Shown here piece by piece: positions 18,732 to 27,683 of a stretch of 64,000 bases of DNA (positions are counted from its first letter, which is position 1; every line of letters begins with the position of its first letter). The stretch lies in contig NZ_MQVX01000001.1 of NCBI RefSeq assembly GCF_002954325.1, positions 625,546-689,545 on the forward strand, given 5' to 3'. This stretch comes from Aureicoccus marinus (GTDB lineage Bacteria > Bacteroidota > Bacteroidia > Flavobacteriales > Flavobacteriaceae). A program made the position numbers and the translations under genes. The notes under the pieces were generated by a model, which had not been told where the DNA came from, made no database searches, and was given only the letters and a program-made list of their open reading frames with translations.

Positions 18732-20180
18732 CTAGTAGTACGTAAATCTCCTCACTTTTGCGATGTACTTGGCCAGTCGAATCACCTGGTGCGAATACCC
18801 GTATTCGTTGTCGTACCAGATATAAAGCACCAATTGTTTCCCATCCTGAGAGACCAAAGTCGCCTTGCTGTCATAAATAGAAGGCGCTGAGGCACCAACA
18901 ATGTCAGAAGAAACGAGTTCGTTGCTCAAGGAGTACTTGATCTGCTCTACCAAATCGCCCTCCAGGGCATACTTCTTTAGTAAAGTATTAACCGTTTCTT
19001 TGGTGGTCTTTTTCTTCACCTCCAAATTCAAGATGGCCAAAGAACCATTCGGTACAGGAACGCGGATGGCATTGGAAGTCAATTTGCCTTCTAAAACAGG
19101 CAGGGCTTTTGAAACAGCTTTTCCCGCACCCGTTTCTGTGATCACCATATTCAAGGCCGCTGCACGTCCACGTCTGTACTTACTGTGCATATTATCGACC
19201 AGGTTTTGGTCATTGGTGTAGGCGTGAATGGTCTCGATATGTCCTTTTTGAATACCCAAAGAATCCTCGATCACCTTGAGTACTGGGGTAATCGCATTGG
19301 TGGTGCAAGAAGCTGCGGAGTAGATCTTGTGGTCTTCCGGCGGGAAGTTCATTTGGTTTACCCCGTGAACAATATTGGGGATCTCTTTCCCCGGAGCGGT
19401 AAGGAGAACCTTGCCAGCTCCTTTGGCTTCCAAATGACGCGAAAGGGCTTTTTTATCGCGGAAGGCTCCGCTGTTATCAATAATGAGGGCGTTGAAAATC
19501 CCGTATGCGGTGTAGTCAATGGTTTCTGGTGCAGAGGATGAAATCAGATAGACGGTGGTTCCGTTGATGACCAGCGCCTTCTTTTTCTTGTCTACTTCCA
19601 CTGTGCCGCTAAAAGGACCGTGCACGGAATCTGTGCGCAAAAGGGCTGCACGCTTCTCCATATTGTCAGGAGTCAGTTCACCGCGCAAGACAATGGCACG
19701 GAGACGCATTTGGTTGCCTTTTCCTGTTTTGGCCATGAGTTCTCGGGCAAGAATTCGACCAATCCGTCCAAAGCCATACAGGACGACATCTTTGGGTTGA
19801 ATCTCTTTGGATTTTTCTGCGCCTTTAAGCTTTTCTAATACGAAGGCTTTGACATTGAGATGCGTGTGGTCTTGGGAGTGGTATTCGTAAGTGAGCTTTC
19901 CGATATCCAGTTTAGCAGGAGGGAGGCTAATGTCATTAATCGCCCGCAGGATTTCTACAGAATCAAAAATCGAAATCGGCTTTTGAACAAATTCTCCCGC
20001 ATATTCGTGCAGGTGGATAATGTCGCTCACATTGAGATCGATGACCTGATTTTTGAACAATACGATCTCGATGGATTTGTCGTACCAGAGATCGCTGGTA
20101 ATTTTAATGAATTCTGTTGAAGCTTTTCTTCTGTCGGCCTGAAAGGCCAATTCCTTCTCGTAATTAGAAAGATCGCTCAT
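18732..20180 (-). CDS. gap: Glyceraldehyde-3-phosphate dehydrogenase, long N-terminally extended form
   Basis: 482 residues instead of the usual ~335. The canonical GAPDH begins at about 132 with the NAD-binding VVLYGFGRIGR. The catalytic Cys is at about 292 in SAASCTTNAITPV, the His lies within IHAYTNDQNLVDNMH, and the terminal WYDNEYGYSHQV motif is present. The first ~130 residues form an extra helical region (ELAFQADRRKAS, WYDKSIEIVLF) found in a subset of bacterial GAPDHs. It interconverts glyceraldehyde-3-phosphate and 1,3-bisphosphoglycerate. The extension's role is unknown. It has its own near-consensus promoter. Confidence 0.95.
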   Translation of the reverse strand: MSDLSNYEKELAFQADRRKASTEFIKITSDLWYDKSIEIVLFKNQVIDLNVSDIIHLHEYAGEFVQKPISIFDSVEILRAINDISLPPAKLDIGKLTYEYHSQDHTHLNVKAFVLEKLKGAEKSKEIQPKDVVLYGFGRIGRILARELMAKTGKGNQMRLRAIVLRGELTPDNMEKRAALLRTDSVHGPFSGTVEVDKKKKALVINGTTVYLISSSAPETIDYTAYGIFNALIIDNSGAFRDKKALSRHLEAKGAGKVLLTAPGKEIPNIVHGVNQMNFPPEDHKIYSAASCTTNAITPVLKVIEDSLGIQKGHIETIHAYTNDQNLVDNMHSKYRRGRAAALNMVITETGAGKAVSKALPVLEGKLTSNAIRVPVPNGSLAILNLEVKKKTTKETVNTLLKKYALEGDLVEQIKYSLSNELVSSDIVGASAPSIYDSKATLVSQDGKQLVLYIWYDNEYGYSHQVIRLAKYIAKVRRFTYY

Positions 20181-20212
20181 AAAAGATGAAAAAAGGGTTA
20201 GATTTTCGATGG

Positions 20213-20220
20213 CAAAAGTA
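20213..20220 (-). promoter_or_regulatory. -7 element of the GAPDH promoter
   Basis: TACTTTTG on the minus strand matches TAnnTTTG. The 19-base-spaced -33 triplet is TTA (one mismatch), about 30 bases upstream of the start. Confidence 0.55.
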
Positions 20221-20258
20221 CTTGTTTCAAACGTTTTCGTAAAATATTTCGTGTAAAG

Positions 20259-20286
20259 AAAACCCCAGCCTTTAAGCCGGGGTTTT
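20259..20286 (-). terminator. Terminator of the Deg protease gene
   Basis: Arms AAAACCCC and GGGGTTTT with an inner GC pair around CTTAAA give a strong hairpin, followed on the minus strand by CTTT. It lies between the protease stop and the GAPDH promoter. Confidence 0.75.
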
Positions 20287-20323
20287 ATTTCTTCTTCTGG
20301 ACTGTTAGAAGCCCGTGAATTAT

Positions 20324-21703
20324 CTACTGGATTAAACGTTCTCGATCTCCATCCTTATTAATGAAGGTAATGGATCGAAGCTCGTATTGTGATAGTCCTG
20401 ACATAATGCGATTGGCGTCCTCAATATTTCGGATAGGCTCATCATTCACTTCTACAATGACTTTATTGAGAAAGCTTTCTCTTTGGTTTCTGGCAATAGC
20501 GACGACTTTCACGCCTTTGCTGACCCCAAAGGTTTTGCGATCGCTTTGGGTTAGGTTCTTTACCCGTAGACCCAAAGAGTTGATGTCTACATAAGAGGCC
20601 TTTTTAAGCGTAACCGGCAAATTGAGAACCTTTCCTTCCCGTTCGAGACTAACTTCAATCTGATCTCCAGGTCGTTTGGAGGCCAAGTAACCCGTCAGTT
20701 CTTCAAATTTACGGACCTGAATTTCGTCCACCCCTTTGATAATATCGCCTTCTTGTAGTCCGGCCTCGTCGGCCCCCGATTCTTCTTCAACTGTAGAGAC
20801 GTAAACGCCTTCAATTTCATTCAAGCCTAGCTCAATTGCTCTGGTCGTATTAAGTCGGGGAGCACTAATACCCAATAGTCCTTTTTGAACATTTCCAAAT
20901 TCCATGAGGTCTTCAACGACTTTCTTGGCAATATTAGAAGGGACGGCAAAAGAGTAACCCACATAGGATCCCGTTTGAGAGGTGATCGCAGTATTGATAC
21001 CAATAAGATCCCCATTGGTGTTGACTAGGGCTCCACCGCTATTTCCCGGATTAACAGCTGCATCCGTCTGAATGAACGACTGGTTTCGAACACGGGACAA
21101 AGAGCGCGCTTTGGCACTGATAATACCTGCGGTAACCGTAGAAGTTAGGTTGAAAGGGTTCCCAACAGCGAGCACCCATTCGCCGATTTGAGCCTGATCG
21201 GAATTTCCAAAGGCCAAATAGGGCAGGTCTTCTTCCGCATCAATCTTTAGAAGCGCAATATCGGTATTGGGATCGGCTCCGATGATTTCGGCTTCGTAGA
21301 TTTTGTTGTTGTTCAGCGTAACCTGTAGTTGTACGGATTTGTCAATCACGTGGTTGTTGGTGACAATGTATCCATCAGGAGATATAATGACACCTGAACC
21401 AGTGCCTACTTGAGGACGCTGACGTGCTTGGTTTCCGTACCAAAAGTCAAGAAGCCCTCCAGAACCACTGTTGCCAGCGGTGACGTTTTTTACGTGCACA
21501 ACAGCATGCACTGTTTTTTGGGCAGCGATCGTAAAGTCGGCCCCGGAATTGTTGGCGACTCCCGCGCGGGTTGGGACAAATGAACTTTGGTCATCTGTAC
21601 CGATAAAGCGATAAGTGGGTTGATCAAAAAAGAGTTTATAGGCCCCTAGCGTGACGGCTCCCGCCAAAAGGGCGACCAAGAATAATCCGGCTGCTTTTTT
21701 CAT
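20324..21703 (-). CDS. degQ: Do/DegQ-family periplasmic serine protease with PDZ domains
   Basis: HtrA-family protease/chaperone, 459 residues, anchored or exported by an N-terminal hydrophobic segment (GLFLVALLAGAVTLGAY). The trypsin-like triad is His118 (TNNHVID), Asp148 (NTDIALLKI) and Ser222 (NPGNSGGAL). A first PDZ domain spans about 265-370 (GLLGISAPRL, VYVSTVEEESGADEAGLQEGD). A second, more degenerate PDZ follows at about 375-459. It degrades or refolds misfolded envelope proteins. Whether it is DegP-like or DegQ-like cannot be decided. It diverges from dapF. Confidence 0.94.
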   Translation of the reverse strand: MKKAAGLFLVALLAGAVTLGAYKLFFDQPTYRFIGTDDQSSFVPTRAGVANNSGADFTIAAQKTVHAVVHVKNVTAGNSGSGGLLDFWYGNQARQRPQVGTGSGVIISPDGYIVTNNHVIDKSVQLQVTLNNNKIYEAEIIGADPNTDIALLKIDAEEDLPYLAFGNSDQAQIGEWVLAVGNPFNLTSTVTAGIISAKARSLSRVRNQSFIQTDAAVNPGNSGGALVNTNGDLIGINTAITSQTGSYVGYSFAVPSNIAKKVVEDLMEFGNVQKGLLGISAPRLNTTRAIELGLNEIEGVYVSTVEEESGADEAGLQEGDIIKGVDEIQVRKFEELTGYLASKRPGDQIEVSLEREGKVLNLPVTLKKASYVDINSLGLRVKNLTQSDRKTFGVSKGVKVVAIARNQRESFLNKVIVEVNDEPIRNIEDANRIMSGLSQYELRSITFINKDGDRERLIQ

Positions 21704-21812
21704 GGGAAATTAATTTATAGTAATGAATACTGTTAAAATTAAATTTTCCATTGGATCCTTCTCTTTTGTTTAACGCTGCTTTAACTGTCAAAAATTCCTT
21801 AAAGATTCCCAG

Positions 21813-21820
21813 TATCTTTG
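21813..21820 (+). promoter_or_regulatory. -7 element of the dapF-GNAT-mltG operon
   Basis: TATCTTTG matches TAnnTTTG and ends only 10 bases before the dapF ATG, implying a very short leader. No TTG at 19-base spacing. Confidence 0.5.
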
Positions 21821-21830
21821 CAGTCCAAGC

Positions 21831-22637
21831 ATGGCAACAATAGACTTTTTCAAATACCAGGGGGCCGGAAATGACTTTGTGATCGTTCGTCCCGAGTTCA
21901 ATAAAGCAGTTAAAGACAAGACAGCTTTGATTGAGCGTTTGTGTGATCGCCGCTTTGGAATCGGAGCTGATGGTCTGATTCTATGGGAAAAAGGCCAAGA
22001 GGAGGGAGAAGATTTTCAGATGGTTTACTACAATTCCGATGGGAGAGAAAGCACCCTATGCGGGAATGGAGGGCGCTGTATTGCTGCTTTTGCTTTTCAG
22101 GTGCAGGAATTACCCCAAAGCATGCAGTTCACAGCCATCGATGGTCCACATCAGGCCGAAGTCGAGGAGCAATCGCCCGGGAATTATTGGGTGCGTTTGC
22201 AAATGCCTGATGTAAAGGAGGTTAAAACTACGAATAAGGGGATGTGGATGGACACAGGATCTCCACATCATGTCGAGTTTGTTAAGAATCTCGCTACCTA
22301 CCCGGTCGAGGACAGAGGGCGAGAGATTCGCAACAGTTACGGAACCGCGGGCAGTAATGTAAATTTTATTGAGTTTGATGCCCAAGGAGAATTGGGTATT
22401 CGCACCTACGAAAGAGGGGTGGAGGGAGAAACCCTCGCCTGTGGTACTGGTGTGACGGCGGCAGCGCTGGCCGCTTATCAGCAGGGCTTGACTGCAAAAA
22501 ATAAAATTGGGTTGCAAGCCCAAGGCGGAAAACTGCAAGTAGAGTTCGAACCCCATGAAGGGGGATTCAAGAATGTCTGGTTAAGTGGCCCGGCTAAGTT
22601 TGTATTTAAGGGAACCATTGATCTCGAAAAACCATGA
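21831..22637 (+). CDS. dapF: Diaminopimelate epimerase
   Basis: PLP-independent epimerase that makes meso-diaminopimelate for peptidoglycan and lysine. 268 residues, two mirror-image alpha/beta halves, each giving one catalytic Cys: Cys77 in STLCGNGGRC and the second in ETLACGTGVTAAA. Substrate-binding QGAGNDF and SNVNF motifs are present. Normal length. Its stop codon overlaps the next ATG in ATGA, so it is translationally coupled to the GNAT gene. Confidence 0.98.
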   Translation: MATIDFFKYQGAGNDFVIVRPEFNKAVKDKTALIERLCDRRFGIGADGLILWEKGQEEGEDFQMVYYNSDGRESTLCGNGGRCIAAFAFQVQELPQSMQFTAIDGPHQAEVEEQSPGNYWVRLQMPDVKEVKTTNKGMWMDTGSPHHVEFVKNLATYPVEDRGREIRNSYGTAGSNVNFIEFDAQGELGIRTYERGVEGETLACGTGVTAAALAAYQQGLTAKNKIGLQAQGGKLQVEFEPHEGGFKNVWLSGPAKFVFKGTIDLEKP

Positions 22638-23158
22638 GTCTTTTTCAGGGAGAACATATTCGTTTACGACCACTCGAGCCACAGGATTTAACCTTTTTGG
22701 AGGAAGTCGAGAACAACCCGGAGTTTTGGGAGATCAGCCATACCGTCGCTCCCTTTGCCCGATATACCCTAGAGCGATATCTAGAACATTCGACTAAAGA
22801 TATATACGAGGTACGGCAGCAGCGTTTTGTCATTGCCTTGCAGGACAAGCTGTTGGGCTTTGTTGATCTTTTTGATTTTGATCCCTTTCATAAAAGGGCT
22901 GGGGTAGGGATAGTTATTGCAGATCCAGAAGACAGAGGAAAGGGCTACGCAAAAGAAGCACTGAACCTTTTGATGGAATACGCTTTTGTTCAGTTGGACC
23001 TGCACCAGCTCTTCGCCAATATTCTGGAAGAAAATCAAAAGAGCATCGCCTTGTTTGAAAATTTAGGTTTTAATGCCGTTGGGCTCAAAAAAGATTGGGT
23101 ATTTTACCAGGGCTCTTTTAAAAACGAACTCTTGTTCCAAAAACTAAAGAAGTCATGA
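22634..23158 (+). CDS. GNAT family N-acetyltransferase (RimJ/SpeG-like)
   Basis: 174-residue GNAT protein of the RimJ/RimL/SpeG type: IRLRPLEPQDLTFLEEVENN at the start, acetyl-CoA loop GIVIADPEDRGKGYAKEA at about 95-112, then LHQLFANILEENQKSIALFENLGF. Substrate unknown (a ribosomal protein N-terminus, polyamine or envelope amine are all possible). It sits inside dapF-GNAT-mltG with 4-base ATGA overlaps at both ends, an arrangement seen repeatedly in Bacteroidota. Confidence 0.92.
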   Translation: MSLFQGEHIRLRPLEPQDLTFLEEVENNPEFWEISHTVAPFARYTLERYLEHSTKDIYEVRQQRFVIALQDKLLGFVDLFDFDPFHKRAGVGIVIADPEDRGKGYAKEALNLLMEYAFVQLDLHQLFANILEENQKSIALFENLGFNAVGLKKDWVFYQGSFKNELLFQKLKKS

Positions 23159-24198
23159 ATTTAAAACGCGTTGTTTGGGCCGTGGCCCTCTTGGGATTGG
23201 TCATTTGTGGATTTATTTCATACCAGATTTACCAAGCAGTTTTTGCAGTCAACACGAATTTTGAGAACGAGCGCAGGGCGATTTACCTGCCAACCGGTGC
23301 AAACCTGGCAGATCTGGAGCAGCAGCTCTCGCCCAATATTAAGAACTGGAATTACTTCTTGGCCGTTGCACAGCGCAAAGGTTATGTAAGCAGAATTAAA
23401 CCGGGCAAGTATGTCTTGCTCGCTGGAATGAACAACAACGAAATCGTCAACACCCTGCGCTCACAAAATACTGCGGTCCGGGTGACCTTTAACAACCAAG
23501 AGACCCTCGGAAGTTTAGCCGGGAGAATCAGTGCGCAAATCGAGGCCGATAGTCTATCCTTACTCGAGGAATTTACATCAGGTGAGTGGGTAGATGATCT
23601 GGGATTAGATGAAGACACCGCTCTTTCCGCCTTCTTACCGAACAGCTACGAGTTCTTTTGGAATACATCCGCCGAGGAATTCTGCAAGCGAATGATCAAG
23701 GAACACAAGACTTATTGGACTGAAGAGCGCATCGAATTGGCCAAGAAGCAGGGCCTAACTCCGGTTCAAGCGTATACTCTGGCTTCGATTGTCCAAAAAG
23801 AAACAGCCAAAGCTAGTGAAAGACCTCGCGTCGCTGGGGTGTATTTGAATCGCTTAAAGAAAGGGATCAAATTACAAGCCGATCCAACCGTGATCTATGC
23901 GGTAAAGCAGTACAGTGGTAATTACGATACCATAATCAAAAGAGTACTGAACAGAGACTTGGCGGTAGATAACCCTTACAATACCTATAAATACAAAGGC
24001 CTACCCCCGGGACCCATTGCGATGCCTGATTTGAGTGCCCTAAATGCTGTACTAGAGCCGGAGGAGCACGACTACTACTACTTTGTCGCGGATATGGAGC
24101 GTCCAGGCTTTCATATGTTTGCCAAAACATTGGCTCAGCACAGCCGAAATGCACAGCAATATTACAAGTGGATTAACGCCCAAGGGATCCGACGGTAG
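23155..24198 (+). CDS. mltG: Endolytic murein transglycosylase
   Basis: MltG cleaves nascent glycan strands and sets their length. 347 residues: one N-terminal membrane helix (VVWAVALLGLVICGFISYQI), a LysM-like subdomain at about 45-110 (KPGKYVLLAGMNNNEIVNTL), and the YceG catalytic domain with TLASIVQKETAKASERPRVAGVY (catalytic Glu in QKE), LQADPTVIYA, YNTYKYKGLPPGPI. Anchored facing the periplasm. Last gene of the dapF unit. Confidence 0.97.
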   Translation: MNLKRVVWAVALLGLVICGFISYQIYQAVFAVNTNFENERRAIYLPTGANLADLEQQLSPNIKNWNYFLAVAQRKGYVSRIKPGKYVLLAGMNNNEIVNTLRSQNTAVRVTFNNQETLGSLAGRISAQIEADSLSLLEEFTSGEWVDDLGLDEDTALSAFLPNSYEFFWNTSAEEFCKRMIKEHKTYWTEERIELAKKQGLTPVQAYTLASIVQKETAKASERPRVAGVYLNRLKKGIKLQADPTVIYAVKQYSGNYDTIIKRVLNRDLAVDNPYNTYKYKGLPPGPIAMPDLSALNAVLEPEEHDYYYFVADMERPGFHMFAKTLAQHSRNAQQYYKWINAQGIRR

Positions 24199-24346
24199 TT
24201 ATTCGTCGGTAAAAAATGTCCCTTAATCGTTAAACCATTCGTCGAGAAAAGTGTCATTGAACCGTTTTTCTTTCCTCTTGGACGAAGATCAGGCACAATT
24301 CGGTTAATTTTTGCCCAAATCTTACACCCGAAAAAAGAGGGCCTTC

Positions 24347-24354
24347 TATATTTG
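24347..24354 (+). promoter_or_regulatory. -7 element upstream of the lysozyme-fold gene
   Basis: TATATTTG matches TAnnTTTG, 47 bases before the ATG. No TTG at the expected spacing. The rest of the gap 24199-24401 shows only a small hairpin (CCGACG/CGTCGG) at 24189-24209 without a T-run. Confidence 0.4.
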
Positions 24355-24401
24355 GTCACGGAAATATAATCTCTAGCCCCAAGGAGATTGAAAACCTTTC
24401 T

Positions 24402-25088
24402 ATGAGAAAATGGATATGGATGTATTTTCACATCGGACTAATGGTTATTGCGACCCTTCACGGGTTGGCGAACCGACCTGCCCAAGAAAATTTAGTACAA
24501 CTTCCCTCGTCTTTAGAGGTCGTTGATCCTGTTGCATTAAAATACCCCGCCTGTCCTGAAGACTACACGGACTGGCGAGAAACCATCCCAAAAATTGTTG
24601 TTGTGCCCGCTTTAGAAAAAGACCTTGTTGGTTTTAAAGAAGCGCTTGGTTTTAAGGAGTCTCGCGGAGATTACTTTACCATCAACACCTTGGGTTATAT
24701 GGGCAAATACCAGTTTGGTAATTCTACCCTGGGCTCTTTGGGCGTCTACGATGCCGAGCGTTTCATGAAAAATCCAAAGATGCAAGAAGAGATCTTTGTG
24801 ATGAATCTTTCTCGAAACAAATGGATCTTACGGCGTTACATCGCGGCTTACGATCAAAAATGGGTAGAAGGACATCGAATTACAGAGTCTGGTATTCTGG
24901 CTGCAGCTCACCTCGCGGGGGCTGGAAATGTCAAGAAGTACCTGAGCTCATTAGGCGAGCAAGACACCTATGACGCCTATGGAAGCTGTATTTCGGATTA
25001 TATTCAGGAGTTTTCTGGATACGATTTGGAGGATTTGCCAGCTATTCACAATCCTCGTTGGAATAAGTCTGCTATCGTAGGGCAGTAG
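24402..25088 (+). CDS. Exported lysozyme-fold (transglycosylase-like) protein
   Basis: 228 residues with an N-terminal hydrophobic signal/anchor (WIWMYFHIGLMVIATLHGL). Residues ~70-130 resemble the start of a lytic-transglycosylase/lysozyme fold: FKEALGFKESRGDYFTINT (candidate catalytic Glu in KESRGDY), LGYMGKYQFGNSTLGSLG. Then a helical part with GILAAAHLAGAGNVKKYL, which resembles the AAHLGGAG motif of such enzymes. Likely a periplasmic peptidoglycan-active protein; homologues may be labelled LysM/peptidoglycan-binding, but I see no LysM repeat. It follows mltG, though with a 203-base gap. Confidence 0.75.
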   Translation: MRKWIWMYFHIGLMVIATLHGLANRPAQENLVQLPSSLEVVDPVALKYPACPEDYTDWRETIPKIVVVPALEKDLVGFKEALGFKESRGDYFTINTLGYMGKYQFGNSTLGSLGVYDAERFMKNPKMQEEIFVMNLSRNKWILRRYIAAYDQKWVEGHRITESGILAAAHLAGAGNVKKYLSSLGEQDTYDAYGSCISDYIQEFSGYDLEDLPAIHNPRWNKSAIVGQ

Positions 25089-25089
25089 G

Positions 25090-25797
25090 CTAAGCCTGAA
25101 TCACGTAGATAGTAGGGCGTTTGTTGAGGTCCCACAAATTGGATTCCCACTCCGCTATGGACCGGGTTTTGATTTGCTCACTTTCTAGGGTAATATCTGT
25201 TGCGATGCAAAGCATGGTTTCTGGGTGTAGGAACTTGATCAAGTCTCCGACCATCTTGTCGTTCCGATAAGGAGTCTCCATAAAGATCTGTGCCTGGTCT
25301 TCTTCTCTCGATTTTTTCTCGAGTTGTTTGATAGCTTTCTTTCGGTCTGCACTCTCAATAGGCAAGTACCCATTAAAAGCAAAACGTTGGCCATTCAATC
25401 CTGAGGCCATCAAAGCTAGTAGAATGGAGGAGGGCCCGACCAAAGGAACCACTTGAATGCCTTTTTGGTGAGCAATGCGAACAATATCTGCACCGGGATC
25501 TGCTACCCCTGGACAGCCTGCTTCGGACATCAGACCAATGTCATGGCCTTCTAAGCAGGGATTTAAGAATTCCGGTAAGATGGTGGGTTCCGTAAACTTG
25601 TTCAGCTGCTCAAAGTGCAAATCCCCTTGAGCTTTACCAGAACTCAGTCTTTTGATAAAGGCCCGAGCCGTTTTTTCATTCTCGGCGATATAGTGATCAA
25701 TCTCTTCAATCGCTCTTTTATTTGAAATCGGAAGGACCTCTAAAGGGGCGCTGTCACCCAGGGTGATGGGTATCAAATAGAGTTTACCTTGTTTCAT
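25090..25797 (-). CDS. RsmI-like SAM-dependent methyltransferase (tetrapyrrole methylase fold)
   Basis: 235 residues of the COG0313/RsmI superfamily. It keeps LYLIPITLGDS (a variant of the usual VGTPIGN start), GLMSEAGCPGVADPGADIV, VPLVGPSSILLALMASGL, the F-x-G-Y-L-P motif, MFETPYR-like IFMETPYRNDKM and a C-terminal RPTIYVI. The divergent N-terminus marks the Bacteroidota variant. RsmI proper 2'-O-methylates C1402 of 16S rRNA; whether this one does is uncertain. Starts within a 4-base overlap with the phosphatase gene. Confidence 0.88.
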   Translation of the reverse strand: MKQGKLYLIPITLGDSAPLEVLPISNKRAIEEIDHYIAENEKTARAFIKRLSSGKAQGDLHFEQLNKFTEPTILPEFLNPCLEGHDIGLMSEAGCPGVADPGADIVRIAHQKGIQVVPLVGPSSILLALMASGLNGQRFAFNGYLPIESADRKKAIKQLEKKSREEDQAQIFMETPYRNDKMVGDLIKFLHPETMLCIATDITLESEQIKTRSIAEWESNLWDLNKRPTIYVIQA

Positions 25798-26249
25798 GCG
25801 GTTTCAAGTTTCTTTACGATCACTTGGCTGGCTGCAAGAACCAAATCGTAAACATACTGAAAGCCCTCTTCGCCGCCGTAATAGGGATCTGGGACTTCCT
25901 CAACTGAATTCTTTAAAACGGATAAAAAAAGCTTGGCTTTTTTAGCGGTTTCTGCATCAGGTGCGAGCCTTCGAACATCCGCCAAGTTCTCTTTATCCAT
26001 GGCAAAGATATGATCGAATAACTGAAAATCCTGGGCTTTGAATTGACGGGCTCTTTGCTGGCTGATATCCAATCCGTTTGCTTTCGCAATGGCTATGGAT
26101 CTTCTGTCAGGTGCTTTTCCGACGTGGTAGGCTCCTGTTCCTGCAGAATCCACTACGACTTTGTTGGAGTCAACTAGATGTTCTAAAACACCATGTGCTA
26201 AGGGCGAACGGCAAATGTTTCCCAGACAAACCAAAAGTACTTTCTGCAT
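25794..26249 (-). CDS. Low-molecular-weight protein tyrosine phosphatase
   Basis: 151 residues. The P-loop C-x5-R-S is at 8-15 (CLGNICRS) right at the N-terminus, and the general acid Asp is in VPDPYYGG near 116. It dephosphorylates phosphotyrosine or phosphoarginine on proteins. It lies 9 bases after dnaA and overlaps the RsmI-like gene by four bases, so dnaA-LMWPTP-RsmI-like form one unit, a known flavobacterial order. Confidence 0.95.
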   Translation of the reverse strand: MQKVLLVCLGNICRSPLAHGVLEHLVDSNKVVVDSAGTGAYHVGKAPDRRSIAIAKANGLDISQQRARQFKAQDFQLFDHIFAMDKENLADVRRLAPDAETAKKAKLFLSVLKNSVEEVPDPYYGGEEGFQYVYDLVLAASQVIVKKLETA

Positions 26250-26258
26250 AGAAATGAC

Positions 26259-27683
26259 TTAGACGAACTTTTTATTTAAGTCTTCGATGTATTTGCGGAA
26301 CTGTTTGTCGGTTTCCGCCAGGTTATCAACGGTTTTACAAGCGTGTAAAACGGTAGCGTGGTCTCTTTTTCCTATTTGCGAACCTATACTCGCCAGAGAA
26401 GCCTTGGTGTATTTTTTCGCAAAGAACATGGCCAATTGACGAGCCTGTACAATGTGTCTTTTACGGGTTTTCGACTGCAGCGTGGCCACATCCATCTCAA
26501 AGTACTCGGCTACCATTTTCTGAATGTAGTCGATGGATACTTCGCGTTTGGTATTCTTGACGAATTTATCAACCACCTCCCTGGCCAATTCCAGGGTGAT
26601 GTCCTTCTTGTTGAAAGAAGACTGAGCCATCAGTGAGATGAGTGCGCCTTCTAATTCTCGAATATTGGACTTGATATTCTTGGCGATGTAGTCGATAATT
26701 TCTTCCGGCATCTCTGTACCATCTCGGTACATCTTATTTTTGAGGATCGAAATCCGTGTTTCGTAATCTGGACTTTGCAGCTCAGCGGAAAGTCCCCACT
26801 TAAAGCGTGAGAGGAGGCGTTGCTCGATGTCCTGCATATCAACCGGTGCCTTATCAGAGGTCAGGATCACTTGCTTTCCGTTCTGATGAAGGTGATTGAA
26901 TATGTGGAAAAATACATCCTGAGTACCAGCCTTACCGGACAAGAATTGAACGTCATCAATAATCAGCACATCGATGAGCTGGTAGAAATGAATAAAGTCA
27001 TTTCGGGTATTCTTTTTGACAGAATCAATGTACTGTTGCGTAAATTTTTCTGCCGAAATGTAAAGAACAGTTCGTTCCGGGTGTTTGTCTTTTATTTCAA
27101 CACCAATCGCGTGTGCCAGGTGTGTTTTACCTAATCCTACTGCACCAAATATGAGCAAGGGGTTAAAAGAAGTTCCTCCTGGTTTGTTGGCGACCGCCAT
27201 TCCTGCCGAACGCGCAAGTCGATTGCTGTCTCCTTCCAAAAAGCTGTCAAACGTATAGGTCGGATTGAGCTGCGATTCAATTTTGATATTTCGGATACCC
27301 GGGATCACAAAAGGATTCTTGAGTTCTGGATTTTTGGAAGCCACGGGGACGTCAAGCTCCTGTGAAGGTACCGCCGAGCGGTTTGCACTCGGAATTTTTT
27401 CGGTGTACGGATGTTTGTTTCCATAGCGGTTTTCCATCTTAATAATGTACACCAATTTTGCATTTTCTCCCAATTCTTTTCTCAGAGCCACTTTGAGCAA
27501 CTTGACGTAGTGTTCCTCTAACCACTCATAGAAAAATTTGCTGGGTACTTGAATGCTTAATGCGCTCTCCGTAAGCCGAACCGGTTTGATTGGTTCGAAC
27601 CACGTTTTGAACGCCTGCGGCTGGATATTGTCCTCTATAAAAGCCAAACAATTATTCCATACCGAAGTAGCAGAAGCAGTCAT
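26259..27683 (-). CDS. dnaA: Chromosomal replication initiator DnaA
   Basis: 474 residues. Domain I at 1-85 (NNCLAFIEDNIQPQAFKTWF), a short linker, and AAA+ domain III with Walker A GAVGLGKT at 180-187, Walker B LIIDDVQF and sensor regions. Domain IV carries the DNA-binding signature GKRDHATVLHACKTV near 445. It opens the origin. No cluster of TTATNCACA boxes is visible upstream (27684-27877), so oriC does not seem to be adjacent, as is common in the phylum. Confidence 0.99.
   Translation of the reverse strand: MTASATSVWNNCLAFIEDNIQPQAFKTWFEPIKPVRLTESALSIQVPSKFFYEWLEEHYVKLLKVALRKELGENAKLVYIIKMENRYGNKHPYTEKIPSANRSAVPSQELDVPVASKNPELKNPFVIPGIRNIKIESQLNPTYTFDSFLEGDSNRLARSAGMAVANKPGGTSFNPLLIFGAVGLGKTHLAHAIGVEIKDKHPERTVLYISAEKFTQQYIDSVKKNTRNDFIHFYQLIDVLIIDDVQFLSGKAGTQDVFFHIFNHLHQNGKQVILTSDKAPVDMQDIEQRLLSRFKWGLSAELQSPDYETRISILKNKMYRDGTEMPEEIIDYIAKNIKSNIRELEGALISLMAQSSFNKKDITLELAREVVDKFVKNTKREVSIDYIQKMVAEYFEMDVATLQSKTRKRHIVQARQLAMFFAKKYTKASLASIGSQIGKRDHATVLHACKTVDNLAETDKQFRKYIEDLNKKFV

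Noticed and set aside
24189-24209. Hairpin CCGACG/CGTCGG after mltG as terminator
   Set aside because: Followed by A-rich, not T-rich, sequence on the plus strand.
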